Positions 15,240 to 24,648 of a stretch of DNA of 64,000 nucleotides are shown here, in pieces. Numbering within the stretch: position 1 is the stretch's first letter; every line of letters begins with the position of its first letter. The DNA is taken from NCBI GenBank assembly GCA_015061545.1, contig SUWJ01000013.1, positions 1 through 64,000 on the forward strand. Reading direction: 5' to 3'. This DNA is from Lentisphaerota bacterium (GTDB lineage Bacteria; Verrucomicrobiota; Lentisphaeria; Victivallales; Victivallaceae). The position numbers and the translations under genes were made by a program. The notes under the pieces are model-generated. The model searched no databases and was not told where the DNA came from. It worked only from the letters and a program-made list of their open reading frames with translations.

Positions 15240-16867
15240 AATTTACTGCCAAACAGCTCTTCACGGCAATCCTGCTGCTGGCGCTTTTTTTGCGTCTGCC
15301 GGGCTTTTTTGCATCGCTGGCATACGATGAAATCTGGACGCTGCTGAACTTTGCGCCGCTGGCGCCGGGTGAAGTGCTGTTCAGTCTTGAACTGCCCAAC
15401 AATCACCCGCTGAACACGCTGGCGGTAAAATTTATCCATGGAGTGTTTACCGCTCTGCCGCCGGAGTTTATCCGTTTGTTCAGCTTGCTGGCAGGATTAG
15501 GTTCGATTGGCCTGGCAGGATTGATCGCACAGCGTTTCGGCAAAACCAAAGCGTGCTGCTGGAGTATGTTTTTTATGGCAGTTGCAGCGCCGCTGATCGT
15601 CTACAGTTCGCAGGCGCGGGGCTACAGTATGCAAATATTCTTTCTGCTGCTCTATTGCTACGGAGTGATCTGTTCAGCCGAAGCCAAACCGCAAACGGTC
15701 AAAACAATCTTTGTTGCGATTCTTCTGACCTCGATCGGGGCTTTGGGGACAGTTATGACCGTAGCTTCAGGGGCGATTTTTCTGTTGGCAGTTACATTGC
15801 TTTTATGGGGCAGCAACGACTGGAAAAAACCGCAATACAGCTGCATTGCCGCAGTAACCACGGCGGGGATTCTGTCGCTGACATATATATTGCTGAATCT
15901 GCCTGAACTCCTTGCCGCCCGCAGTTGGGGCAGCTCAACTGACACCTTCGGCAGTTATTTTTACTGGCTGGGCGATACATTTTTCCGCTTGCTGCTGTTG
16001 GGAGCGCTGCCGTTGGCAGGGTATTGGCTGTGGAAAATGCCGAAACGCCGCCGGATCGCTCACGGGATATTCGCTCTGACAATCGCTCTTTCGGCGCTGT
16101 TTACCAATGCCGGGCCGCACCGTGTCTATCTGCCGCTTACCGTTTATTGGGCGATTCTGGGAGGACTGGGTGCCGAAAAATTCTTCGGTTTGTTCAACGG
16201 CAGCAAGCGGAACCTTGCCGCGCTGCTGATAATATTGCTGACATTGCTGGATTCGATGCTGCTGGCAATGCCGTTCTGGAAAATAAGTGATTATTACCCG
16301 CTGCACATACAGAGCAAACAGCTGCCGGAATCCGCCTTGCTGATCTACCCGGCGGCAGATACCTACCCGCTTTTGTTCAACAGCTCAGGCGATGCGGCGG
16401 CGCGTTATGCTCAGTCCTTGAGTCAGCATCCGGCACAACGGCTGCTGCTGATTGCCGATTCGCCCGATAAGATCATCGGCAGCGACCGGGCGCACAATCA
16501 GCGCAGTTTGCCCTTCTTAAAGGGCAGAAAGCTCTCCATAGCCAACTATCCGGTTATGGAGTACCAACTTGAACGCCTGCGCTCAGCGCTGCCGCTCAAC
16601 GAATATATTATTGCATTGATTCCTCCGCAGGCAAACAAAAGCGCCGTCGAACAGCTGGAAAAGGAGTTGCTGAAAAATATCGGTCAGGAAAAATCGCTGC
16701 TTTTGAATTTATGGCTCAATCACGCGCTGCTGCCCGATGGCAGAGAATTCCACGGCGGACTCTATTTGCTGATGCCCGATGCGCTGAACCAGACGACCGC
16801 AACTCAACTGCTGCAATCCACGGCAGGACGGATCGTTTATTACCGCGTTATCCCCCCGCAGCAGTAA
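15236..16867 (+). CDS. GT-C (family 39-like) membrane glycosyltransferase
   Basis: A 543-aa polytopic membrane protein. The N-terminal pattern LFLRLPGFFASLAYDEIWTL, with an acidic DE pair in the first extracytoplasmic loop, is typical of the ArnT/PMT (GT39) class that uses polyprenyl-phosphate sugars. About nine to ten hydrophobic segments follow to about residue 350, then a soluble domain of about 190 residues. Substrate and acceptor are unknown. The start overlaps the ispG stop by four bases; coupling with isoprenoid synthesis is interesting because the donor would be polyprenyl-linked. It is the last gene of the operon, convergent with mutL. Confidence 0.8.
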   Translation: MKFTAKQLFTAILLLALFLRLPGFFASLAYDEIWTLLNFAPLAPGEVLFSLELPNNHPLNTLAVKFIHGVFTALPPEFIRLFSLLAGLGSIGLAGLIAQRFGKTKACCWSMFFMAVAAPLIVYSSQARGYSMQIFFLLLYCYGVICSAEAKPQTVKTIFVAILLTSIGALGTVMTVASGAIFLLAVTLLLWGSNDWKKPQYSCIAAVTTAGILSLTYILLNLPELLAARSWGSSTDTFGSYFYWLGDTFFRLLLLGALPLAGYWLWKMPKRRRIAHGIFALTIALSALFTNAGPHRVYLPLTVYWAILGGLGAEKFFGLFNGSKRNLAALLIILLTLLDSMLLAMPFWKISDYYPLHIQSKQLPESALLIYPAADTYPLLFNSSGDAAARYAQSLSQHPAQRLLLIADSPDKIIGSDRAHNQRSLPFLKGRKLSIANYPVMEYQLERLRSALPLNEYIIALIPPQANKSAVEQLEKELLKNIGQEKSLLLNLWLNHALLPDGREFHGGLYLLMPDALNQTTATQLLQSTAGRIVYYRVIPPQQ

Positions 16868-16878
16868 GATTTGCCCGC

Positions 16879-18918
16879 TCAGATACGGCCGAAACGCCTT
16901 GCCAGCTCCTGATTGGTTATCTTCAGAACAGTAGGCCGCCCATGGGGACAAACATCAGGCCGCTGACACTTTGCCATACTCTTCAACAGCGCTCTGGCAG
17001 TAGTTTCGTTCAATGGATCGTGAGCCTTGACCGCGCTGTGACAGGCGGCACGGGCAATGCTTTCCAGCGAATCACGGGTGGTTTTTTCGCCTTCCAGCGC
17101 CGTATTTACCAGATCGGAGAGAATTTCTTCCCAATCAGCATCCCGATCCAGATTGGCAGGTACGGCGCTGAGCAGCAAAGTATTGGAACTCAGCAAGGCT
17201 GCATCGAAGCCCAGCTGCGCAAAAATATTTTCGTTTTTGCCGATAAACGCTGCAGCGGTGCGACTGAGCTCCACCGTCAGCGGAAAGAGCAGCTGCTGAC
17301 TTGCCGTTGACTGCTCAGCGGAGGTCGCTTTGGCCAGCAATTCTTCATACAGCACCCGTTCGTGGGCGGCGTGAAAATCCACCAGATACAGCGTGCTGCT
17401 TATGGTGGATTCCAAAAGGATGAAGGTTTCAAACAATATACCGATATATTGCAGCGCATCGCTGTCGCTCAACTCCCGCGCCAGAGGCGACTGCGGCAGC
17501 ACGGCAGCGTGGCTTTCGCTTACGGGCAGCGGATTTTCTGCCTGACGGTCAATATAAAGGCTGTTGCGGGGAAAATCATCTCCTCGAGCGGCAGCTTCAG
17601 CCGCAGAGGTTCCGGCGTCAATTGCATCAACCTTCGCGGTCGTTTTGACTGTATTCAAATTGCTGCTGTAAGTGCGTTTAGCACCAATAATATCCGGATC
17701 GGCACTTGTATCAGGTGCGGTAAAAGGCTGCCGTGTAAAAGATTCCTGTATATGCTCCTGCATCGGCACCGTCGGCTCACGGCGGAAAATATCCATCTGA
17801 GCAGCTTTCCCCAGCCCGGGAATTGACGGAACTTCAGGAGCGGGAGTATATTTGATATTGGCTGCATCCAGCAGCACTTCCGCCTTTGCCAGCTCTTTGG
17901 CGGCTGGCAGCTGCATTTCAGGGGCGGGAACTGCCTGCAGCGTCCGTTGGAGCGCCCCCGTAAGCGCCCGACTGACCGCGTATTCGCGTTTGAACCGCAC
18001 TTCCCGCTTGGTCGGATGCACATTTATATCGTATTCGGAAGCGTCAAGGATCATATTCAGCACCACGGGCGGAAAGCGCCCGAAATCTGCCAGCGTGCCG
18101 TAGCCATCGCGTATTCCGCGGTAAAGCGCCTGCGACTCCACCGCTCTGCCGTTGACAAAAGTCCGCTGTTCCCGACGGCTGGTGCGGCTGAATCCGGGCA
18201 TGGCAATCAATCCGTGAACTGCAATGCCATCCTCGCTGAGATGATCCACCTTCAGCATTTTTGCCGCAAAGTTTTTACCGAACAAGCCTGCCGCCCGCGC
18301 CGCCGGATCTTTTTCGCCGGGCGCCTGCAGCGCAACCTTGCCATCAAATTTAAGCGTTACAGATATATGCGGAAACCCCAGCGCCAGCGCAATCACCATT
18401 TCCTGAATATGCGCTTCTTCGGTAGCGGGACTGCGGAGAAATTTTTTTCTGGCAGGCACATTGTAGAATATATCCCTGACTTCCATAACTGTTCCCGGCG
18501 CCATGCCTGCGGGCCGCCGGTCGATCACCCTGCCCCCTTCCAAAACTATTTCCACGCCCGAACTTTGTACCGCCTGACGGGTTTTAAGTGTAACTTTGGC
18601 TACCGAAGCAATAGAGGGCAGCGCTTCACCGCGGAATCCCAGCGTAATGATCCGATCAATATCCTCAGCACATTTGATCTTGCTGGTGGCGTGGGGCGAA
18701 AAGCAGAGCAGCGCGTCGGCTTCGTCCATACCGCAGCCGTTATCGCTGATGCGGATCAGCCGTGAACCGGCGCGTTCTATTTCTACAGTTATAACGTCGG
18801 CATTGGCATCCACCGCATTTTCAAACAGCTCCTTGACTACCGAGGCGGGGCGCTCGACCACTTCGCCAGCGGCAATACGGTTGCTTAATTCTTCGGGCAG
18901 AACAGTTATATTGCTCAT
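16879..18918 (-). CDS. mutL: DNA mismatch repair protein MutL (endonuclease-type)
   Basis: A 679-aa GHKL ATPase that links mismatch recognition to strand incision. N-terminal motifs are RIAAGEVVERPASVVKELFENA, split as RIAAGEVVERPA and VKELFENAVDA, then ISDNGCGM, HATSKI and GFRGEAL. A weakly conserved linker lies at about 330-480. The C-terminal domain carries DFHAAHERVLYEELL, ACHSAVKA and CPHGRPTV, which match the endonuclease motif set of MutL proteins from bacteria lacking MutH; the usual DQHA reads DFHA. Last gene of the probable dnaE-oppD-TPR-mutL unit; it follows the TPR gene by only four bases. Confidence 0.96.
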   Translation of the reverse strand: MSNITVLPEELSNRIAAGEVVERPASVVKELFENAVDANADVITVEIERAGSRLIRISDNGCGMDEADALLCFSPHATSKIKCAEDIDRIITLGFRGEALPSIASVAKVTLKTRQAVQSSGVEIVLEGGRVIDRRPAGMAPGTVMEVRDIFYNVPARKKFLRSPATEEAHIQEMVIALALGFPHISVTLKFDGKVALQAPGEKDPAARAAGLFGKNFAAKMLKVDHLSEDGIAVHGLIAMPGFSRTSRREQRTFVNGRAVESQALYRGIRDGYGTLADFGRFPPVVLNMILDASEYDINVHPTKREVRFKREYAVSRALTGALQRTLQAVPAPEMQLPAAKELAKAEVLLDAANIKYTPAPEVPSIPGLGKAAQMDIFRREPTVPMQEHIQESFTRQPFTAPDTSADPDIIGAKRTYSSNLNTVKTTAKVDAIDAGTSAAEAAARGDDFPRNSLYIDRQAENPLPVSESHAAVLPQSPLARELSDSDALQYIGILFETFILLESTISSTLYLVDFHAAHERVLYEELLAKATSAEQSTASQQLLFPLTVELSRTAAAFIGKNENIFAQLGFDAALLSSNTLLLSAVPANLDRDADWEEILSDLVNTALEGEKTTRDSLESIARAACHSAVKAHDPLNETTARALLKSMAKCQRPDVCPHGRPTVLKITNQELARRFGRI

Positions 18919-18922
18919 AAAA

Positions 18923-19588
18923 TTATTTTTTTGCCTCGGGTTTGATTGTTTCCACTTCCGCCTGCACCTGGCTGCTGCGCTGCTGCGCGCGCTCCAGTAA
19001 TTTCACCAATTCTTCCTGACGGGCGATCTGTTCCGCTGCAGCGCCGTTTTTCAGCGCTTGCTGCAAAAAATTCAACGCGCGTTCATCCTGCTGCAATCGG
19101 GCAAACAACTTTGCTCCGTTGAGCCATATTTCGCCGTTTCCGGGCGCCAGCTCGACCGCCTTGCTCAAAGCTTTGACCGCCTCGTCCAGCCGATCGAGCT
19201 TAACCAGCGATTCCGCCAGATTGTTGAAAGCTGCAGCATTATTGCCCTGCAGTTTGACCGTCTGCCGAAATGCCTGTTCGGCTTTTTCGTAACGTCTTTG
19301 CCGATAGCATACCGAACCTGAAAGCATCCAGCATTCGGCACTTTCAGGATAATGGATCAGCGTTTCGGTCAGAAGTTTATCCGCCTGCGCCAGCTCCTCA
19401 TTCAGCAAATATTTTACGGCAATATTCAATGCCTCCTCCAGCGGCAGGCGGCCGCCGGCTTCTGAGCCATGACTGCCGCGCTGCAGATAAGATTTGCTAT
19501 CCAGCTGCATGGCGATCAGCAAGGTGGCAATCAGCAGCACCAGCAGCGACAGCAGCAGCAGCCACATACTTCTGCGTTCTTTTTTCAT
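18923..19588 (-). CDS. membrane-anchored tetratricopeptide repeat protein
   Basis: A 221-aa protein with a single N-terminal transmembrane helix (MWLLLLSLLVLLIATLLIAM) and about four TPR units (LAQADKLLTETLIHYPESAE, YEKAEQAFRQTVKLQGNNAA, LDEAVKALSKAVELAPGNGE, DERALNFLQQALK), ending in a charged tail. The start is set at ATG 19588, overlapping the upstream ABC ATPase stop as ATGA, rather than the longer frame inside that gene. TPRs mediate protein-protein contacts; partner unknown. Confidence 0.85.
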   Translation of the reverse strand: MKKERRSMWLLLLSLLVLLIATLLIAMQLDSKSYLQRGSHGSEAGGRLPLEEALNIAVKYLLNEELAQADKLLTETLIHYPESAECWMLSGSVCYRQRRYEKAEQAFRQTVKLQGNNAAAFNNLAESLVKLDRLDEAVKALSKAVELAPGNGEIWLNGAKLFARLQQDERALNFLQQALKNGAAAEQIARQEELVKLLERAQQRSSQVQAEVETIKPEAKK

Positions 19589-20577
19589 GCTTCCATGCTG
19601 CCCTTTCGTATGCACCGCCAGCAATGATGGTTATGCTGCTGCATAACCGGCAGCGTTTTACACTCCGCAACCGCATAACTGCAGCGGTCGGAAAAACGGC
19701 ATCCGGCGGGGAAAGCCCCCGCCATCGGTACCTGCCCCGGAATCGTGGCAAGCTGCTGCGTGCTGCTGCCAAGTTTGGGAACCGCTTTGAGCAGCGCCTG
19801 CGTATAGGGGTGCTGCGGATTTTTGATCAACTCACCGGCGGCAGCAGATTCCACGATCATACCGCCGTACATAACCTCCACGCGATCGGCAAGTTCGGCT
19901 ACGATCCCCAGATTGTGGGTAATGAGTATAACTGCCATATTGTATTTGTGCCGCAAATCGTCGATCAACTCCAGGATCTGGCTTTGGATCGTTACGTCCA
20001 GCGCAGTAGTCGGCTCGTCGGCGATCAGCAGATCGGGTTTTCCCGCCAGCGCCATGGCAATCATGATACGCTGCTGCATACCGCCGGACAATTCGTGCGG
20101 GAAAGCGTCGCAGCGTTTCTGCGGATCGGGGATCCCCACATCCTGCAGCAGTTTTATTACCTCGGAGCGCACATCTTTGACATCTTTCCGATGCAGATGA
20201 ATAACCTCTGCAATCTGTTCCCCCACCCGGAAAACCGGATTCAGCGAAGCCGCAGGTTCCTGAAAGATATACGCTATTGAGCCGCCGCGCAATTTCCTGA
20301 GCTGCCGTTCTTTAAGCTGCACCAGATCGTAAACCGTACCGTCCGCAGAGCAAAACTCCACGCTGCCGCGCAAGATTTCCGCCCCCGGTGCCAGCAAACG
20401 GGTCAAGCCCAGACAGGTCAGACTTTTGCCGCAGCCGCTTTCGCCGACCAGCGCCAGTATCTCGCCTTTATGCAGTTCAAAAGAAACATCGCTGGTGACT
20501 TCCAGACACTTTTTCCGGCTGCCGAAGCCAATGGAAAGATCTTTTACTTTAAGTATGACATCCTCTCCGCAACTCAT
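19585..20577 (-). CDS. oligopeptide/dipeptide ABC transporter ATP-binding protein (OppD/DppD type)
   Basis: A 330-aa ATPase subunit of peptide or nickel-type importers. Motifs: Walker A GESGCGKS, Q-loop IFQEP, signature LSGGMQQR, Walker B LLIADEPTTALDV, switch His in LITHNLG. The C-terminal oligopeptide-transporter extension carries the four-Cys pattern (CRFSDRC…C…C). The permease, binding protein and OppF partner are absent, so this is an orphan ATPase cotranscribed with dnaE (29 bases upstream) and the TPR and mutL genes. Confidence 0.92.
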   Translation of the reverse strand: MSCGEDVILKVKDLSIGFGSRKKCLEVTSDVSFELHKGEILALVGESGCGKSLTCLGLTRLLAPGAEILRGSVEFCSADGTVYDLVQLKERQLRKLRGGSIAYIFQEPAASLNPVFRVGEQIAEVIHLHRKDVKDVRSEVIKLLQDVGIPDPQKRCDAFPHELSGGMQQRIMIAMALAGKPDLLIADEPTTALDVTIQSQILELIDDLRHKYNMAVILITHNLGIVAELADRVEVMYGGMIVESAAAGELIKNPQHPYTQALLKAVPKLGSSTQQLATIPGQVPMAGAFPAGCRFSDRCSYAVAECKTLPVMQQHNHHCWRCIRKGSMEA

Positions 20578-20606
20578 AATTCAACAATCCCCTGATTTCA
20601 AGAGCC

Positions 20607-23600
20607 TTATTCGCCGTTGTTCCGCTGGGCAAAATCTCTGTTCCAGCGGCGGCGCTGGGAAGGTTCAGGCGGAGATACTTTAAGTTTGCAATGGCGCGGC
20701 CCCAGCAGCGCAGTCACCGCTTTTATCAAATCAACAGAAATATCCACACCGGCATTTTTCCGCTCAATAAACACATAACGGTCGCCATTACCGATAACGA
20801 TGCAAAAAGCGGTTTTCACGTTTCCGGCGTGAGCATCCAGCAGCTTTTTCAGCTGAGATAACGTTTCGTCGGTGACCTCTTCTTCGTAAAGGTCGATCAA
20901 CAACTCCTGCGCGGTCGATCTTACGGCGCTGTCCAGCAGTTCCACTTTATCAGCCACCACCCGCGGCGCTTCATTTTCATCGCGGCGGGAGATGGTGGCG
21001 GTGATTGCCACGTTCATGCCTGCGGTCAGCTCCAAACCTTCGGCAAGCATCTTTTCGTAAGCATCGCTGTAAACCATTACATCGGTGGCGGACTCAAAAT
21101 CTTCCAGATTCAAAATCAGATACGGCTTGTTGTCGCGCTTGGAAAATTTCTTGGTCACGCTGTTGAGCATACCGGCGATCCGCTCGGTCGAGTAATCTTT
21201 GACCTCTTCCAGCTGCGAGAGTTTGACCGTACTCAACGCCTCCACCGCCGCCTGACATGGCGACAGCGGGTGCGCCGTAACGTAGAATCCCAGCAGCTCT
21301 TTTTCGTGCTTAAGAATATCTTCAACATCAAATTCAGGAATATCGGGGATCGCCACGCCGTTGAACTCCTGCTGGCTGGAGTCATCCATCAAATCAAACA
21401 GCGATCCCTGCCCCGCCGCACGATCCCTGGCTTTGGCGGCAGCATTTTTCAGCGCATCTTCGGCAATTGCCAGAATCTGGCTGCGCCGTATGTTCAGCGA
21501 GTCAAACGCCCCGGCCCGTGCCAGATTGTCGATCATCCGCGAATTCATAGCGCTGCCGCATCGTTCGCAGAAATCGTTGAAATCCTTGAATCTGCCCTCT
21601 TTTTCGCGTGATTCGATGATCTTGCCTGCCGCATTTTCCCCCACGCCCTTGATGGCGCCCAGTCCGAAGCGGATCGACTCTTTATCCACACTGAAACTTA
21701 TATCGCTGCTATTGATATCAGGCGGCAGCACGGGGATTCTCATATCGTGACAGGTGTTGATCAGAAATGCGATCTTTTCGGCATTATCGATTTCGCTGGT
21801 CAGCACCGCCGCCATAAATTCCACCGGGTAATTGGCTTTAAGGAACGCCGTGCGGTAAGCCACAAACGCGTAGGCTGCGCTGTGGGATTTATTAAAGCCG
21901 TACCCGGCAAAAGTTTCGATCTTCGCCCAGATGCTGTTGGCAACTTCTTCGGAAATATTGTTGCACCTGGCGCAGCCTTCCACAAATTTGCTTTTCTGTT
22001 CCGCCAGCACGTCGGCCTTTTTCTTACCGATGGCGCGTCGCAGAATATCCGCCCCGCCCAGCGAAAAGCCCGCCAACACCTGTACAACCTGCATGATCTG
22101 CTCCTGATAAAGCATGATTCCGTAGGTTTCGGAGAGATATTCTTCCATCTTCGGATGGTCATAAATGATCTCTTCCGTCCCCCGCTTTCGGGCGATAAAT
22201 GTATCAATAAACTGCATCGGCCCGGGGCGGTAAATGGCGATCAGGGCAATAATGTGCTTGATATTTTCCACCCCGAACTGGCGGCAGAGATTGCGCATCC
22301 CCTGGGATTCCAGCTGGAAGACCGAAATCGTATCGCCCCGATTCAGCAGCTGGAAACTGGCGGGGTCGTCCAGCGGAATTTTTGCCATATCCAGCTTGAT
22401 GCCCCGATTCTTTTCGATCATATCCACCGCCCGCTGGATCGTGGTCAGCGTTCTCAACCCCAAAAAGTCCATCTTGAGCAGCCCCAGGTGTTCGCATTGC
22501 ACCGCCGGAAACTCGGTAATGACTTCGCCTTTTGCTCCCCGCGCCAGCGGAACCAGATTATCCAGCCGCTGATTGCAGATGATTACCCCTGCTGCATGGA
22601 TCCCCAGCTGACGGTTGATCCCTTCCAGCACTTCGGCGTGTTTGAAAATTTCTGCCACATAAGGCTCTCCGGTGATCATTTTTTCCAATTCCGAAGACTC
22701 TTTTTTAGCCTTTGCCAGCGTCATCTTGGGGTCGGCAGGGATCTGCTTGGTAATGCGGTCACCGGCAGCAAAATCATGTCCCAGCACGCGGGCAACGTCT
22801 TTGACCACCGCCTTGGCCTTCAATGTACCGTAGGTGCAGATCTGCGCCACGGAGTCTTCGCCGTATTTTTTCCGCACATATTCGATCACCTCGCCGCGGC
22901 GCTGTTCGCAAAAGTCAATATCGAAGTCAGGCGGGCTGACCCGCTCAGGATTCAGAAAACGCTCAAACAGCAAACCGTAGCGCAGCGGATCGATGTCGGT
23001 GATCTTGGCAAGATACGCCACCACGCTGCCTGCGCCCGATCCGCGTCCGGGACCTACCGGAATACCGTGATCCTTGGCATATTTGATAAAGTCGCTGACT
23101 ACCAGAAAGTAGCTGCAGTACTTGGTCTTGTCGATGATCCCCAATTCGTAATCCATCCGATCCATAACCTCCTGCTGTTCAGGAGTCAGAGTATCCAGTT
23201 CGCGGGGATCGAATCCGTAGCGGTACATCATATTGTCCAGACAGAAGTTCCGCAGGTAATCCTTTTCGTACGAGCCGTCGGGAATAGTGAATACGGGGTA
23301 ATGGTTGGCTTTGGGCGCATAGACAAAATCCAGATCGCACCGCTCGGCAATACCCACGGTGTTGGTCACGCTTTCAGGAACTTCGCGGAAGAGTGCTTTC
23401 ATCTCTTCGGGGCTTTTGAAGTAAAACTCCGGCGCAGGAAAGCGGAAGCGGTTTTCGTCGGAAAGTTTGCTCTGCGTCTGGATGCACAGCATGATTTCGT
23501 GAGCTTCGGCGTGTTCTTTTTTCAGGTAATGGATGTCGTTGGTAGCAACCAGCGGAATATTATTTTTCCGCGCCAGCTCAATGATTCCGCGGTTGGAAAT

Positions 23601-24158
23601 GCGCTCTTCTTCCATACCGTGATCCTGAATTTCCAGAAAGAAATTATCTTTGCCGAAAATATCCAGATGCTCGTTGAGCAGCTTTTGCGCCTTTTCCATA
23701 TTATTATCCAGAATCGCGCTGGGGATCTCGCCGGCAATACACGCGGAAAGGGCGATCAGCCCCTCGTGATGCTCCCGCAGCAGATCGTGATCGACCCTCG
23801 GCTTGTAGTACATACCGTTGAGCCATGCTTCGGACAGCAGTTTGCACATACTGTGATACCCCTGAATATTTTCCGCCAGCAGCACCAGATGGTGCCCGCG
23901 GATATGCGGTGTGGAGGGGTTGCGGTCGAAGCGCGTGGTGGGCGACACATAAACTTCGCAGCCGATGATCGGTTTTTTACCCCCTGCCTTGAAGGTGTCG
24001 TACATATCCACCGCGCCGCCCAGATAACCGTGATCGGTTATGGCGCAGCCGATCATATCGTACTCTTTGGTCATTTCCAGCAGTTGTTTGACCGTACAGG
24101 CGCCATCCAGCAGACTGTAGTGCGAGTGAACGTGCAAATGAACGAAATCAGCAGGCAT
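20607..24158 (-). CDS. dnaE: DNA polymerase III subunit alpha
   Basis: The replicative polymerase catalytic subunit, 1183 aa, the usual DnaE1 length. The N-terminal PHP domain starts HLHVHSHYSLLDGACTV. The polymerase core has GPGRGSGAGSVVAYL and the catalytic PDFDIDF. Further on are the QEQIMQVVQVLAG and NKSHSAAYAFVAYRTA regions, a tandem helix-hairpin-helix region (IRFGLGAIKGVGENA), and a C-terminal OB fold (GMLNSVTKKFSKRDNKPYLI). First gene of a likely operon with oppD, TPR and mutL. Confidence 0.97.
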   Translation of the reverse strand: MPADFVHLHVHSHYSLLDGACTVKQLLEMTKEYDMIGCAITDHGYLGGAVDMYDTFKAGGKKPIIGCEVYVSPTTRFDRNPSTPHIRGHHLVLLAENIQGYHSMCKLLSEAWLNGMYYKPRVDHDLLREHHEGLIALSACIAGEIPSAILDNNMEKAQKLLNEHLDIFGKDNFFLEIQDHGMEEERISNRGIIELARKNNIPLVATNDIHYLKKEHAEAHEIMLCIQTQSKLSDENRFRFPAPEFYFKSPEEMKALFREVPESVTNTVGIAERCDLDFVYAPKANHYPVFTIPDGSYEKDYLRNFCLDNMMYRYGFDPRELDTLTPEQQEVMDRMDYELGIIDKTKYCSYFLVVSDFIKYAKDHGIPVGPGRGSGAGSVVAYLAKITDIDPLRYGLLFERFLNPERVSPPDFDIDFCEQRRGEVIEYVRKKYGEDSVAQICTYGTLKAKAVVKDVARVLGHDFAAGDRITKQIPADPKMTLAKAKKESSELEKMITGEPYVAEIFKHAEVLEGINRQLGIHAAGVIICNQRLDNLVPLARGAKGEVITEFPAVQCEHLGLLKMDFLGLRTLTTIQRAVDMIEKNRGIKLDMAKIPLDDPASFQLLNRGDTISVFQLESQGMRNLCRQFGVENIKHIIALIAIYRPGPMQFIDTFIARKRGTEEIIYDHPKMEEYLSETYGIMLYQEQIMQVVQVLAGFSLGGADILRRAIGKKKADVLAEQKSKFVEGCARCNNISEEVANSIWAKIETFAGYGFNKSHSAAYAFVAYRTAFLKANYPVEFMAAVLTSEIDNAEKIAFLINTCHDMRIPVLPPDINSSDISFSVDKESIRFGLGAIKGVGENAAGKIIESREKEGRFKDFNDFCERCGSAMNSRMIDNLARAGAFDSLNIRRSQILAIAEDALKNAAAKARDRAAGQGSLFDLMDDSSQQEFNGVAIPDIPEFDVEDILKHEKELLGFYVTAHPLSPCQAAVEALSTVKLSQLEEVKDYSTERIAGMLNSVTKKFSKRDNKPYLILNLEDFESATDVMVYSDAYEKMLAEGLELTAGMNVAITATISRRDENEAPRVVADKVELLDSAVRSTAQELLIDLYEEEVTDETLSQLKKLLDAHAGNVKTAFCIVIGNGDRYVFIERKNAGVDISVDLIKAVTALLGPRHCKLKVSPPEPSQRRRWNRDFAQRNNGE

Positions 24159-24260
24159 ATTTCAATATCTTCCGGGGTTAAATTTTTTCATATATAATAT
24201 CAAAAGTCAATTTAACATGAAACTCTCCAAAAACAAGTCCGCAAACGTTTATTTTTACAA

Positions 24261-24300
24261 AAAAACTCCGCAACGCCTGAACAACGCTGCGGAGTAAAGT
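24261..24300 (-). terminator. terminator after the small lipoprotein gene
   Basis: On the minus strand CTCCGCA pairs with TGCGGAG around a 15-base loop, followed by TTTTTTTG. It ends the 25488-24318 unit. Confidence 0.7.
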
Positions 24301-24317
24301 TTTTGGCGATCACAGTT

Positions 24318-24626
24318 TCAGAGATTTTTTGCTTCCTGCAAGATCTGTTTGACTGTTTTGTCGCTGAGCGCCGCCAAACCGAGGGCGCGGGCTTCGTTCT
24401 TGTTCTTCATGCTTTTCATCAGCTGATCAACATGATACTGGCGCAACTTTTCGCAAGCCTGGATAAATTCCTGCTTCTGGCTGTCGCTCATGCCCTTGCT
24501 CATCACTTCGATGGAGGCTCTGTATTTCTGCTCGCTGGCTGCATTCATGGTCGGAGCTTTGGCGCAACCGGTCAGAATGAATGCACTGACAACTGCAGCG
24601 CTCAAAATAGAGAGAAACTTTTTCAT
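24318..24626 (-). CDS. small lipoprotein, unknown
   Basis: A 102-aa protein with a lipoprotein signal (MKKFLSILSAAVVSAFILTG-C, lipobox LTGC) and a short helical, charged domain (SDSQKQEFIQACEKLRQYHV…). ATG 24626 is chosen because it follows GGTCAGGAAG and starts the signal peptide; the longer frame overlaps the pseudopilin end. It lies 22 bases after the pseudopilin gene and is probably cotranscribed and exported with it. Function unknown. Confidence 0.8.
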   Translation of the reverse strand: MKKFLSILSAAVVSAFILTGCAKAPTMNAASEQKYRASIEVMSKGMSDSQKQEFIQACEKLRQYHVDQLMKSMKNKNEARALGLAALSDKTVKQILQEAKNL

Positions 24627-24648
24627 TTTCTTCCTGACCCGTATCCAA

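Noticed and set aside
21747-24197. 816-codon plus-strand frame antisense to dnaE
   Set aside because: The opposite strand carries all DnaE motifs; the frame is a shadow of its codon usage and resembles no family.
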